A stretch of DNA of 64,000 nt from positions 44,874,631-44,938,630 of the forward strand of contig CM023539.1 of NCBI GenBank assembly GCA_013350335.1, given 5' to 3'. Origin of the DNA: Chimonanthus salicifolius (lineage: Eukaryota > Streptophyta > Magnoliopsida > Laurales > Calycanthaceae). The notes beneath the pieces were generated by a model. That model ran no database searches. It had not been told where the DNA came from and saw only the letters and a program-made list of their open reading frames with translations. Numbering within the stretch: position 1 is the first letter of the stretch; each line of letters begins with the position of its first letter. A program made the position numbers and the translations under genes. Shown here piece after piece: positions 50,899-61,827 of this stretch.

Positions 50899-51950
50899 CT
50901 TCTCTTCAAGTTGGAGTGTGTATCACTCAACTTGCGACTCAAAGCATGAAAAGGGTCAATATGATGCAGCGGCTGTAGGACTTGGAGAGCTTCCTTGATG
51001 TCGATCGAGCAGAAACTGGAAGTGATGGAGAACAAGCCTTTGGACTATTGCTCTTGGTTCAGCCAAGTCAATGTTGAAGGGTTCTCACAATTGAACTAAG
51101 TGGAGGTGAGTCCACGAGCAATGGATTTGAAGGGGAACGGGCTTGCTGGTAGGGTATATGAATTTAGAAAAGAGGGATGCCAGCAATGGGACGTTAGGCT
51201 AAAAGGGGTGACGGTGGATTTCAATCCAGATGTAGCTGGTCTTCTTAGGCAGCTTCCTGTATGGCATCAATGGCAGAGGTAAACGTTCTGGAGCAGCGGA
51301 GGACTTGCCAGAGAGTCAGTAGACGTCTGGTTGCAGACGGCACTGCTGAGAAGGGGGAGGATGGAAGGTTGAAGATGAGGCAGCAGCAGAAGAGGGGCTG
51401 AACAGCACGTCGCTGGCGATAGAGCTTCAACGGCAGCAAACCCAGGCGAGATAGGCGTTGTTCTCAGGCAGCAGAAGTAGGCCGGCGAGCAGAGGGAAGG
51501 CGGCTGGTTTTCTGGCTGATTTACTGGCATGAAAGAAGCAGGCGCCGATCCAAGCGGCAACAGGCTTGCTCGATGCGGTTCTGGCAGCAGCAGAAAGATC
51601 TGAACGGTAACAGATCTGCAGGAGAATAGAAGAGGAAGAGAAAGAAAGAGAAGGACAGCAGCAGCCCCGCAGTTTCAGAAGAGAGAAGAAAGAAGGGGAA
51701 GAGGAACGAAACTAGCAAAGGAATTAGCAAAATCTGTATATGTGTCCCTTAATCCCATCCGAGGAATTCCTTATAAAAGAGGAATAAGTGGGCTGAACCA
51801 AGAAGAGTCCGGGATTGCATCTACCGATCTTGGTAGTTTCCATTGCAAAAATTTCTCCACCTTCGTAGGAGACGGGAATCGGGAAGGAAAGCCATGAGTC
51901 AGCTGGGAGAGGAAGACTCTTTCACCCGTGCTACATCACTTGGTGTATTC
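50899..51950. other. GC-richer non-coding stretch, probably retroelement-internal
   Basis: Follows the Copia-like LTR. It contains several overlapping open frames on both strands of biased composition (Leu/Ser/Pro), none with a recognisable domain. Best read as decayed internal sequence of the element. Confidence 0.4.
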
Positions 51951-51954
51951 TAGG

Positions 51955-52025
51955 AGTAGTTGGCTCACCATTGGAGATTCTTACGTTGGATATCACGTAA
52001 TTTTTCACACGTAAATTCATGTTGA
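51955..52025 (+). mobile_element. SINE 3' fragment
   Basis: Shares the tail TTACGTTG(A/G)(G/A)TATC followed by a CACGTAAATT-like end with the SINE-like element at 52733-52880. Confidence 0.4.
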
Positions 52026-52732
52026 ATGCGAACCCACTCAATTGTTGTTTCTGATTTTTTTTTAATTCAATTGCTTAGAGGCTTAGAATACAATCTACAA
52101 ATGGGTTATTTCATGAGAAAACCCCAAATTATCCTTTTTTACCCACCTAAACAAGCCTTAAGGAAGCTTCCTATTAAAAGTTAATACAAAATAATATATA
52201 ATTAGATGAAATATGTGGAAAACTACATAAACATGAGACAATTTAAGTTTCATATTTATTCAATTATTCTAATTTCATGAATAAGACTAGAAAATTACTT
52301 ATAACTATTAAAATTTGAACCATTAAACTCAAAAAGCCAAATGGAATAAGCATGAAAATTTTAGCCACCATCAATCCATATGAGTCCTGCACATCCTATG
52401 CAATTTTACATTGTGTTTTGACTAACTTCATTAAAATAATTATTATGTAACAACCAACTTGAGTCCACTTCAACATAATATTTAATCGTTTTAAGTCATT
52501 TGACCCACTCTTTAGTGGCCTATGAAAATGTGGATTTCACTTTTTGATATAACCACAATGATATTAAGAGCAAGACAAATTCTTCTATTGCAGCAATTCA
52601 CTCTATCTTCATCATTTCTACTATGATTTTTGTTTTTTAAAGTGAATGTATAAAATCATTTTAATTTTTGAACATTAAAATGAATGATATAGTAAATATT
52701 TATATCATTAATATTTAATATAATTATAATAG

Positions 52733-52880
52733 GTGCAGTTCAACTATTTGCCTCTCGTCTCAAGAAACGAGAGATTACGGGTTCGAACTCCCATTGCCTA
52801 ATCTTGGTGTCTTAGGGAGCTTATCCGTAGAGATTTTACGTTGAGTATCCTACAGTTTTCCATACGTAAATTAAAAAAAA
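52733..52880 (+). mobile_element. tRNA-derived SINE-like element
   Basis: A weak A-box (AGGTGCAGTTCAACTA) is followed by a good B-box (GGGTTCGAACTCCC), then a non-tRNA body and an A-rich tail. The body tail is shared with 51955-52025, which supports a repeat family. Confidence 0.5.
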
Positions 52881-54940
52881 TATATATATAAGGGAGAATA
52901 CATTTAGAACATTTTATGAATTTAATGTCATTGCTCAAAAGCCCCACCCTATACACCCGCCAAACACTCATACCAGACAAAAATGGCATTTCTGTAATTA
53001 TATAAAATTATTTGTCTAAATTTGTGAGTTGCTGGAGAATTTGTCTTCATTGAAGAAAGTTGCGCTCTGCAATCGTTCTCCTGTCTAACGCCATCGAATT
53101 GCAGGCTCACGTCTATACGCCGCACGTGCAAAAAAGCACGTGAAGGACTCAATAGTACATGCATAGCTTTACCCCTCCCATCCACCATGTGTGCTATTAA
53201 CGTGCGCCGTAGGGTACGCAGCGCCGACGCTGTGGGGCCTACGTGAGAACCTGACCCATCCACCACTGGATTAAGGTGGACCCACGTGAATCTGTTATTT
53301 TCTCTTTTTCGTTTTTGATAAGTGTTTGGTGCAAAAATTGATTGGTTAAGTAATTTGATAGTGCAAATCTTGATCATTGGTTAAGTAATTTGATTCAATC
53401 CAAACTAGGTTAAGTAATTTGATAGTGCAAATCTTGATTATTGGTTAAGTAATTTGATTCAATCCAAACTATCCTATCTTTTAAATAGATTTATTTGATT
53501 ATATCAATCTTAAACAAGTAGATAAGTCTATTTGTTACACACTATGGAAAACAAGCATATAAAAATCTTTAGATTAGAAAATGAATATTTAATAAACCTT
53601 TTTCTTGTTTAAATTCATTTTCACAAAAAAAAAAAAACCAACAAACATGTAAGTGTCTCAAAACAATGATCAATTTATCAATAGATTTCTTAACTTGAGA
53701 AATCTTAATTATGTCTTGCGAGTAAACTATCCAAAATACTTCTTTGAAAAAAATTAATTATTTTATTATAATTTTTTAGTTTGAAGAAACAACTGTTTTT
53801 AAAGAGGAAACATTGGAATCACTTGACTTCTATTATTTTTCTCTCATTTCTATAAAATTCATTAAAATTATTTGGTTTATTTTTTTACGAGTGTTTGATT
53901 TAGAGAAAGAAAGAGTAATACTGGAATAACTAATTTATAAAATTAAATGAAAAAAATTATATGAGAGATAGAATCTATTATAAAAGAATTTTTATAAGTA
54001 AATTTTTTATTTAAAAGATAACTAGTAAACTAAAATCATAGTAATTTTAAAAATTTCTAAGACAGAAAATATAGAAAGGATGAGATTGAAAAAAGATAAG
54101 AAGTCCTTTTCGAAGAATGAAATGAGATAAGGTTTTTTACTATTAAAAAAATTATGAAACGAGATTACAGGAATATTTCAGTCTTGCAGTGCCCACTTCC
54201 ATACAAATCCTTTTAAAAACATTGATTTTGATACAGGCTTAATTTAATTTGTATGTATTACTTTCTTGATTAATATTTTGGAACCGATGGCTCCATATTC
54301 GACGTAAACACCGCGGCGCACGTTAATTCATATGGGACAATGTTCGTAACAGACAAACAGAGACGACAAAAGAAGGAAGAGTCGACAAGGTGTTTGTTAT
54401 TCGTACAATCGTACCTTCCTTCCAATTATCCCCTCCCTCCACGTGACTCAATCCTCAGCCGTTTTCCCTTTCCAAAAAAGATATCAGATTCCCAAATTAC
54501 ACCACAATTCGGCTGTCAGAGCATTCTTAATTAGATGGATAATATTTTTTAAAATAAAACATGAAAAATATATAGACAATAACTATGTGACACTTTTACC
54601 ATGCGAGGTTTATCACTTCAGATTTAAAATATTAATCAGTGTAAATAATTAATTTTAATATTCTATTTTATAAAACTATAATTATTATGATTTGCTAAAA
54701 GCTAGACTGTCAAAGTATCCCTATATCTAAGTAGATTTCTCATTAGAATTTTATGTGAGACACACTCCATTTATTGGAATATATAGTAAATGATAAAATA
54801 AATAAAGAGACTTTGACATTATTATAAGTAGTTGATTCATTCATTACCCAATCTCACAAAGCCACGATGCTTAAATATAGAACTTTTCATTTCTGAATCA
54901 TCTCATAAAGTTGAAAGTGATTGAATTTTTTTTTAAATTA
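52881..54940. other. No gene recognised
   Basis: AT-rich, apart from a less AT-rich patch at about 53090-53290 with two nearby CACGTG sites and no recognisable coding. A 64-bp tandem repeat lies at 53344-53471. Confidence 0.5.
53344..53471. repeat. 64-bp tandem duplication
   Basis: Units 53344-53407 and 53408-53471 begin GGTTAAGTAATTTGATAGTG and differ at one base. Each unit itself contains GGTTAAGTAATTTGAT twice. Confidence 0.95.
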
Positions 54941-54942
54941 TA

Positions 54943-55134
54943 TTTTCTCCGTCCCATTTTAGTTATCTCATTTGAAATATTTGTATTTTTTAAGAAACTC
55001 TCTATATAAATCTTAGCATTTTATGTGATCTCATTCATTTTCACCACACTTTATACTACTCCAACATAAATGAGACAACTATTTTGGAGAAATTTCAAAA
55101 TCCATATAGGACAACTAATTTGGGACAGAGGAAG
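54943..55134. mobile_element. Stowaway MITE
   Basis: Ends TTTTCTCCGTCCCATTTTAG and the inverted AATTTGGGACAGAGGAAG, flanked by TA dinucleotides (54941-54942, 55135-55136). The CTCCGTCCCA terminal repeat and TA target site are diagnostic of Stowaway (Tc1/mariner) MITEs. Confidence 0.85.
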
Positions 55135-55138
55135 TATT

Positions 55139-55303
55139 CAGGGCTGGCCCTGAGCATAGGCAGTGTAGGCCGCCGTCTAGGGCTCCCAGACAGAAAGAGC
55201 CTCCACATACTTAAACTCATTAATACATCAGTCACAAATGGCCCCTGAAATCTCACACTGCCTAAGGCCCCTGAGATTTTAGGGGATCTCAGGGCCAACA
55301 TTG
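55139..55303. mobile_element. hAT-like MITE, 165 bp, at the Stowaway edge
   Basis: Begins CAGGGCTGGCCCTGAG and ends with the inverted CTCAGGGCCAACATTG. Flanks GAAGTATT (55131-55138) and GGAGTATT (55304-55311) form an 8-bp duplication with one mismatch. Same family and length as 32809-32973, inverted. Confidence 0.75.
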
Positions 55304-55311
55304 GGAGTATT

Positions 55312-55843
55312 ATTCAGGGACTATTCAATCTATCAAATCTAATAATGTGAAATTTACCCATAATAAATATAAAGTTTTTAAGAGAAAATTAACATGTCAA
55401 TCATCCAGAGCTGCTAATGATTTACCAGCTTCCACTTCCCTGTCTATAGGCTCCTTAGTATCCTACCGAAATAAGTAAGTCTTATTTAAATTTAGTGTTT
55501 ATTTCAGTAAAGAGTCTTGCCAAAGCTTACTGATAAAAAAATTATTAGTACTTACAATATTTTAAATCATAGAATTAACAAATATTATTAATTTAAACAT
55601 TTTAATTTTCACAATAGCTATTTTATTTTTAAAAAAATTCAAATTATTTAACTGCAATATGAGAATTCTGCAGCTAATAAGTCCAATTTTAAAATCTTAA
55701 AATAAGATTTATAAATCTCACATAATAAGAATTTTCTAAACTGAGACAATTATTTTTCAAGTGAATACTTATTAAATCTCACAAAATTTTAATTTATCCG
55801 AAAAGTCTCACCAACTAATTAGACGCTAGATAGAGTTGATTAG
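55312..55843. other. No feature recognised
   Basis: AT-rich DNA between the hAT-like MITE and the LINE insertion; no coding frame or repeat recognised. Confidence 0.5.
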
Positions 55844-55857
55844 AATTATTCTCTGGT

Positions 55858-56098
55858 CTGATTCTCTAAAATCGGACGCTCAGTTAATGATGTGGCGGAT
55901 TTCTTCGTCAAATTGAGTGTTGACGATCACTCTGCGGGTGTCTTCTTCTTCTAATTATTTTCCTTCTTTTTTCTTTTGCTTGTTCTTTTATTTTTGTCTT
56001 TTTCATCTTCTGGTCTAATCCTCTAGACCTTGTGTTGTTTCTCTCCCCTCTTTTTAATAAAATTTCCAGTTACAGTTAAAAAAAAAAAAAGAAAAAAA
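55858..56098 (+). mobile_element. 5'-truncated LINE retrotransposon with target duplication
   Basis: The insertion starts inside the end of an RNase H-like frame (VADFFVKLSVDDHSA, then stop), followed by a pyrimidine-rich 3' UTR and an A-rich tail. It is flanked by the 14-bp duplication AATTATTCTCTGGT (55844-55857 and 56099-56112). All are hallmarks of LINE target-primed insertion with 5' truncation. Confidence 0.85.
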
Positions 56099-56366
56099 AA
56101 TTATTCTCTGGTATGTGTGTACGAACTTAGACGAGTAGTATTTTCATTTCAAATAGAAGTAGGCAAGTTGAAAACTAGAAATTGAGAAACAGGAAAGGGT
56201 GTATTTGCAACTTAAATATCTGTCGCTGTCAAACGAAGAGGCAATTTCAAAATTTACAAATAGGAAGGGGCTGTTTAAAAATTACTCTCTCTTTTAAATG
56301 AGGCCGCTGTCTCTCTCTCTCTCAGACGAGCTTTTTATTGCATTTTCCCTCGCAAGTATTCCTCCA

Positions 56367-57377
56367 ATGGATTTTACTCCATTTCTCCAATTTGAAGATC
56401 AAAAAAAAAATCCGTTCCCTACGGATTTCTGCTTCAGAAAACCTCAAATGGAGTTGGATTCCGTAACGCGATTCTTCGAAAACGGATCATCTACCTGCGC
56501 AAGGTTCGAAACGGTAGTCAATCCGAATTTTTCAGACCCGAATCTCTCGAAATCGTCAGTTTTCACAGCCGAAAAGAGCAGCGAAGTGTCAAATACCGGA
56601 TTTCCGTCTGTTTTCTCACCGGATTTATTCTGTCATGAGTATCTGAACTTTTTCCCCGGCGAAACGGGAGCGGTTCACGTCAAGCAACTGCTCGAAATGC
56701 CGAAACCCAACGATTTCGTGTCGGACAAGCTCAAATCGCCGAAATGCGAAGAACCCTACGATCTTACCATCTGCACCGTCCATCATGATGAGAACTCCAC
56801 GACGGGTGGATCCGACGGTGCAGATCGGATGCTGATGCCCTTCTCACTGGCGAATCAGGTAAACTTGATGGATGGTAGAGATGGAAATATTTCTCCCATC
56901 GGATCGTCTCAGAAGCGAAGGCGACCTACAAACTGCTCAGATCCTCTTGCAGTAGGGGTGCTGCATCCTCCTAACGTACGCCCTCAGTGCATGTTAGCGG
57001 CGCAACGGCGCAAGACGATGAGCGACAGGACGAGGGTGCTAGAGAAGCTGATGCCATGGGAGAGGAAGATGGACACTGCGACGCTGCTGGAGGAGTCTTA
57101 TAAGTACGTCAGGTTCCTGGAGGCGCAGGTTAGCGCGCTGCAGGGAATGCCGGTTCGGTCCGATTTGGGTATGTTTGGACCAGAACAGGGGCACGGACCA
57201 ATTCTGAAATGTGGTGGTTTGGAGAAGCTGGATCGACAGCAGCTGCTGCAGGTGATGCTGAACTCGGAAAGAGTGAAAGAGAAGCTGTACTCGAGTGGGT
57301 GCTGCATTTTCTCTTTGGAACAGACGGCTGCTATGAAGATCATTTGTCGATTGCAAGATTCTTATGCTGAAAGATAA
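56367..57377 (+). CDS. Atypical bHLH transcription factor (bHLH52/53/117-like), single exon
   Basis: A 336-codon intronless frame ending in TAA. The start is the ATG beginning MDFTPFLQF; an in-frame ATG 23 codons upstream (56298) would add a low-complexity leader and is less likely. The bHLH lies at about residues 210-260: QRRKTMSDRTRVLEKLMPW, then KMDTATLLEESYKYVRFLEAQV. The basic region lacks the His-Glu-Arg residues that contact E-boxes, as in the Arabidopsis bHLH52/53/117 group, so E-box binding is doubtful and action through dimerisation or atypical sites is inferred. The N-terminal 200 residues have no recognised domain; QKRRRP just before the bHLH may be a nuclear signal. It looks intact and is the best candidate for a single-copy gene here. 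A CT-rich tract in the leader (about 56310-56322) is common in plant 5' ends. Confidence 0.88.
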   Translation: MDFTPFLQFEDQKKNPFPTDFCFRKPQMELDSVTRFFENGSSTCARFETVVNPNFSDPNLSKSSVFTAEKSSEVSNTGFPSVFSPDLFCHEYLNFFPGETGAVHVKQLLEMPKPNDFVSDKLKSPKCEEPYDLTICTVHHDENSTTGGSDGADRMLMPFSLANQVNLMDGRDGNISPIGSSQKRRRPTNCSDPLAVGVLHPPNVRPQCMLAAQRRKTMSDRTRVLEKLMPWERKMDTATLLEESYKYVRFLEAQVSALQGMPVRSDLGMFGPEQGHGPILKCGGLEKLDRQQLLQVMLNSERVKEKLYSSGCCIFSLEQTAAMKIICRLQDSYAER

Positions 57378-59448
57378 ACTCTCTGCGATTGATCTCTCTC
57401 TCTCTCTAACCAATGCTACAACTGACGCCTATTTCTCTTTTTGATATTGAGAGCTTATTGAAGAGGTAATTTTGTGATTTTTCTTCCTTCTTTTTCTCTG
57501 GTTATGTTCACGAATGACAGAAGTGTTTTCCCTTTTTTTTCTTTGTGATTTTTCTCCATTGGTTTTGTTAGCAAGTCCAATTCCGAACTCTAAGACGGCG
57601 ATATATATTTTGTTTTTGTTGTATTGACTCGTTAATAGGATGAGATTATACTACTTTCCTCTTCATTTCTGCAGCTTTATTGACATTTCTTGCTGATTAT
57701 TTCTCTTTTCTGAGATCAGATTATTCAACAATCTCTCTCTCTCTCTCTCAAGAGGTTGGAGAGGGTTGTTTGCTTGCTCATTTTCTTTACAAGGGACTCT
57801 CATGGTTCCTTCTCTTTTTACTTTTTCTAAGCCTTGATTTGTTATGAATGGCAATCACGGAAATTGATGAAGTAGAAGCACTTGATGTTTGTAATTTTTA
57901 TTTGGTAGCAGTTATCCAAATCTTTAACTAAATCATTTGTTTTGTGATTTGTTATTCTCATCTACTTTTTTTTTTATGACATTTTTGCAAATAGTTTAAT
58001 CACACTTGTATTTATATATAAGGATTGAAGAAGGTTTTCGGTCTTCTTATAACATTTATTTGGGATTTGTTTTGTTTTAGAGTGTAATAAGAAAAGTGAA
58101 GAACAAGAGCTGGGGTTTATGTCTTCATTTTTCTTCTTTGTTTTGTTGTAGTTATTGTTCTTAATAGGGTATTATATGCTTCGATTTTGATTTCTTTTAG
58201 CATTCCCATTTACGGTACTTTTCTTTTATTTTTTTTCTTTTTTCAAAGAAACTCTGTTGGATTGGAGAATACTGAGCCGATGGGCAGAAAAATTCTTTCT
58301 GCTTTTCGGTTCTATTATAATAAGGCGTTGTGTGGTGAGAAATTTTATGAAAAAGTTGCATGTAGAGACCACTCAGACTCTATATATATATCTAGGATAA
58401 TAGGAGTAGTATCTGAATAATCTTCACACGGATTAGTTTGATTGTCAATTTTCATATTTATTTGTAGGAGGTTTTAAGATCAAGTCCCCTCAACGTAAAA
58501 GAGGTTACTCTCTTTAGTTCTATACTCGACTTGTGCAGATTGAAAGGTTTACACATGCCTCAGTGATTAGTCAGATAGGACGTTTGGATACCTTGGTCTT
58601 AAAAGAAAATGTAGTAGTATGTGGATAAATTTTACCTCTATGTAATTATCATATTTTGTTTAAATTAATAATTTGTATTTATTAAAATTTAAAAATCAAG
58701 ATTATATAATTTAAATTATCAATTGATATTAAAATTTTATATAAAATTCATTAACTAATTTGATGACATTTCTCATAGTCGAGTCTGTCCGTATGCTGCT
58801 TTGAGTGATATATCTTGAAGATTACGGCACTCTTTTTTCTTTATTTAAATATAAAATTATATCTTAATTTGCCATCAGATTATATCAGACCAAGGTGTCC
58901 GTCCAGGTCTCTTAGAGCAAAAAAAAAAAGGCATTTTCACTATTTAAACAGAGATAATTATGTAAAACTATAAATGAAATGTCATTTAAAAAATAGAGTT
59001 GTAGATGAAAACCTGAAAAAATATTATTTTTTAATTTGGGGATAGATTGGAAGGGATTGCTGATCCAGTCTTGTTCCTAAATTGGTAATTTAGGTGTTTG
59101 TTGTTATAAGATTATTAATGTGATCAAATATACTATTTTGTATATATAACTAATCCTCTTTTAAATGCTTCGTCGTATTAAAACTCTTCTATTAAATAAA
59201 ATATACATTTATAAATATCTGAAAATTTGATTTAATGCAATGCAAGTGGTACTAAAACATACATAAAAATTGCAAATAGCAGAGTCCATTTTGTATATTT
59301 TTTTATGAGAGATAAATATATCTACCATATGGGATTCACATAAATTTGAATTTAAAATTTTAAATATATTCCTCTACCTATATATAATATAAAAGAGAGA
59401 TTTTTTAGGATATCAAATTGTATAGTCTTTTAATTTTCTATTTTTGTT
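57378..59448. other. Downstream of the bHLH gene, no gene recognised
   Basis: 3' UTR and intergenic AT-rich DNA with CT microsatellites (about 57391-57408 and 57732-57749). No coding frame with a recognisable domain. Confidence 0.5.
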
Positions 59449-59617
59449 GGGTAGTGATTTTTGCACCCCCATTTTCTGTCATGATGCGCTCCTTTAATGG
59501 AATTTTCAAATTTACCCTTGCTTTTAGGAAAGAGGAAATGAGAGAAGTAGGGACAAAATTGAAAATTCCTTCTAAAGGAATACATTGGAAAAAATAGGGG
59601 TGCAAAAATCATTACCC
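59449..59617. mobile_element. MITE with GGGTARTGATTTTTGCACCCC ends
   Basis: Left end GGGTAGTGATTTTTGCACCC, and the right end is its near-exact inverse. Complementarity continues imperfectly about 70 bases inward. 169 bp, non-coding. The target duplication is unclear, so the superfamily is unassigned. Confidence 0.7.
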
Positions 59618-59631
59618 TTTTATCCAAGCCA

Positions 59632-59764
59632 GCGATCCTTTCACGGACATTTTGTTTAACCCGACACGAGTTTTACTGTATTGTCCAGTAAGCCAATTCG
59701 AAGGACAAATGGGCAATACAGTAAAACCCATATCGGATTATACAAAATGCGCGTAAGAGGATCG
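59632..59764. mobile_element. Foldback-type MITE
   Basis: Arms 59632-59683 and 59714-59764 are about 80% reverse-complementary (GCGATCC termini, TTTTACTGTATTG next to the loop), separated by 30 bases. It lies 14 bases from the preceding MITE. Confidence 0.7.
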
Positions 59765-59934
59765 CCACCATTCCCACATTTCTTATGCAGATTTATAGTG
59801 ATCAATTCTAAGAGCATAGTACGTGAAGAGAACATTCTGTCACTAGATTTTTATAATTTGAAGAATTCATTTGACTCATTAAGTGGGTTTATTTTAATTT
59901 AAGGTAATTATTAAATAAAATTAGTTATAGTTTG

Positions 59935-60600
59935 GGCTGACCATTTACTTAATTTATTTAAGTTTAATTACATCATCCATTTAGTCGATTTGAGTTTGAG
60001 TGGATAACCCAAGTAGTCAAATTGGATTTTATGTAGCATTTCATTGGTCCATTTGAAATTTAGGCAAACCATTCGAACAGGTCTTTTTAAATTTGAATGA
60101 ACCATTTACTTAGTCCATTAATTTTAAGAAGTCTATTTAATTGGTCCTTTTACATTTGGGTGCCATTTAGATGTGATTAATTTAATTTAAATGAACCATT
60201 CAAATAAATCTATTTGAATTTAATGATGTATTTAGTTAATCCATTTGGGTTTCAATGGATTATTTAATTGGTCATTTGAGATTTGAATGGACTATTTAGG
60301 TAAATCCATTTAAATTTAAGCGGATCCTATGGTTGGCCTATTTAAATTTGTGCGGACAACTCAATTGATCCACTTTGATTTGAGTAGGTCATTTAATTAG
60401 TTCATTTTTAATTTAGGCGGACATTCAAAAAGACCCATTTGGATTTGGGTAGACCTTTTAATTGGTTCTATCTGAATTTCAACAAACCATTTAATTAGGT
60501 CCAGATTGATTATTTGAATAAAGCCCATTTAGACATTCAAATGAATTATCTAATAGTCTATTTGGATTTGGATAAACTATTTAAGCAGCCCATAAATATA
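59935..60600. repeat. Degenerate tandem array of roughly 30-36-bp units, about 18 copies
   Basis: Units follow the loose consensus (G)TCCATTTGAATTTgaaTGGACCATTTAATTG, with heavy substitution and small indels. Repeating landmarks are CCATTT, GATTTG or AATTT, and ATTTAATTG. No coding potential. Unit borders were assigned by eye. Confidence 0.75.
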
Positions 60601-60897
60601 TATTCTTAAAATATATTTTAGACAAGCCATTAATGGATAATTTCTTCCATTAATCGTGTCTACGGTTTCAATGATGAGTCATCTTTTTTTTCTTTTTTCT
60701 TTTTTTAATAATATAGCCCACTATAAATTAGAAATAAGAGTAATCTCACATATGCATAAAATGAAACCTACCATCTAACACGGCATGTCAAAATATACAT
60801 GATTTTCAGCCTAGATATTTCCTAGACCTGTCTCTTTGCCAATGGAAATGTTCCATCGTCTATTTGTTTCTACCACTTATTTTATTTTTCCAAGGTT

Positions 60898-61471
60898 TCA
60901 AATGGGCACTTCTATGACCTCATTTGCTCGTATTTCTCTGTGCCTTCGACATATCCAAGCAATCTGCCCGTTGTCTCTGTATCTCACCCTCCATAGCCCA
61001 AATTTTTCTGCAATTTCTCTTCCGGTTGAGCACCTTCGGTCTTTCAAAAAATCCACAAGCCACTGTTGAGCTGCTCTCAGATCTTGTTGAACATTCCTCG
61101 AACTTCCTTGGCTTCTCATTCTGCTTCCCCCTACTTGACCAAGTGCTGCAATCCCTACTGCCCCTGCTACCATTGGTGCTGCCCCATACACAGCGGAAGA
61201 ATCGACAAGATGGGCAACTTCTCGGCTCAAATCAGGTATCATCTGTCCCATTCCAGCCACAAAATGTGCTCCTATTTTCAGTGCAAATGTCAGCAGTTTC
61301 ATAAACTTGCTCATGTATGGGACCAAAGACTTCACTGCTATGTTATCCACTTGCATTAGTTCGCATCCCATCTGATCCTCGACAACATGCATTTCTCTTC
61401 GAAATTCACACAACATATGCAATCTGAGTGCTGTCATGCCTGAAATTATATTTGTCACAAGCCGCCTTGAA
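60898..61471 (-). pseudogene. C-terminal exon of a large LRR/COR-type protein (TORNADO1-like?), cut by a Copia element
   Basis: An open frame runs from the retrotransposon border (about 61471) to TGA at 60898. Features: HMLCEFRREMHVVEDQ, a SKFMKLLTFALKIGAHFVAGMG segment, DLSREVAHLVDSS, and a conserved tail with AQQWLVDFLKDRRCSTG, IAEKFGLWRVRYRDNGQIAW and ICRRH. This resembles the C-terminus of plant LRR-Roc/COR proteins such as TORNADO1; the family assignment is from memory and tentative. The frame is open in all visible codons, so the disruption looks recent. The upstream part should lie beyond 64000, past the Copia element. It is probably non-functional unless the element is spliced out. 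Confidence 0.5.
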
Positions 61472-61476
61472 TAGTT

Positions 61477-61780
61477 TGTTGGGGATTAGAAATTAAATAA
61501 TGCAAACACACAATCACACGACACAAGATTTACGTGGTTCGGCTAGAACGCCTACGTCCACGGAGCGAGATCAAATCTACTATGTAGAAAAACAAGTACA
61601 GAGGATTACAAGGTCTCTCCCTTTCAGATCTCTCTGTCTCTCACTCTCTCTCTAATCCCTCTCTCTCTCTGTCTTACACAGGAATCCAATAATAGATAAA
61701 AGAGACAAATAAGAATAGGGCTTAAGTCACTCTACTGGGCCTAAGCCCAATAGGCCCATAAGTGGGGCTGGCCCACAACA
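61477..61780 (-). repeat. 3' LTR of the Copia element
   Basis: TG...CA bounded, 304 bp, containing CT-rich microsatellite stretches (about 61617-61672). It joins the polypurine tract on one side and the disrupted gene on the other. Confidence 0.85.
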
Positions 61781-61827
61781 ATCTCCCCCTCCAGCCCCAG
61801 GAGGAGGAGAACACTCTGACATGGATG

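Noticed and set aside
51245..51730. Leu/Ser-rich open frames on the minus strand
   Set aside because: Overlapping frames without domains next to a Copia-like LTR; probably chance frames in decayed retroelement DNA.
53100..53220. GC-richer patch with two CACGTG sites suggesting a promoter
   Set aside because: No coding exon or TATA-like context follows on either strand; left as unexplained intergenic DNA.
56298..56366. Upstream in-frame ATG adding 23 residues to the bHLH protein
   Set aside because: The extra segment is encoded by a CT-rich leader and has no conservation signal I recognise; MDFTPF looks like the natural start. Not excluded.
57039..57413. Minus-strand open frame of 124 codons
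   Set aside because: Antisense shadow of the bHLH coding region.
60836..61359. Plus-strand open frames of 77-126 codons
   Set aside because: Antisense shadows of the conserved LRR/COR-like exon.
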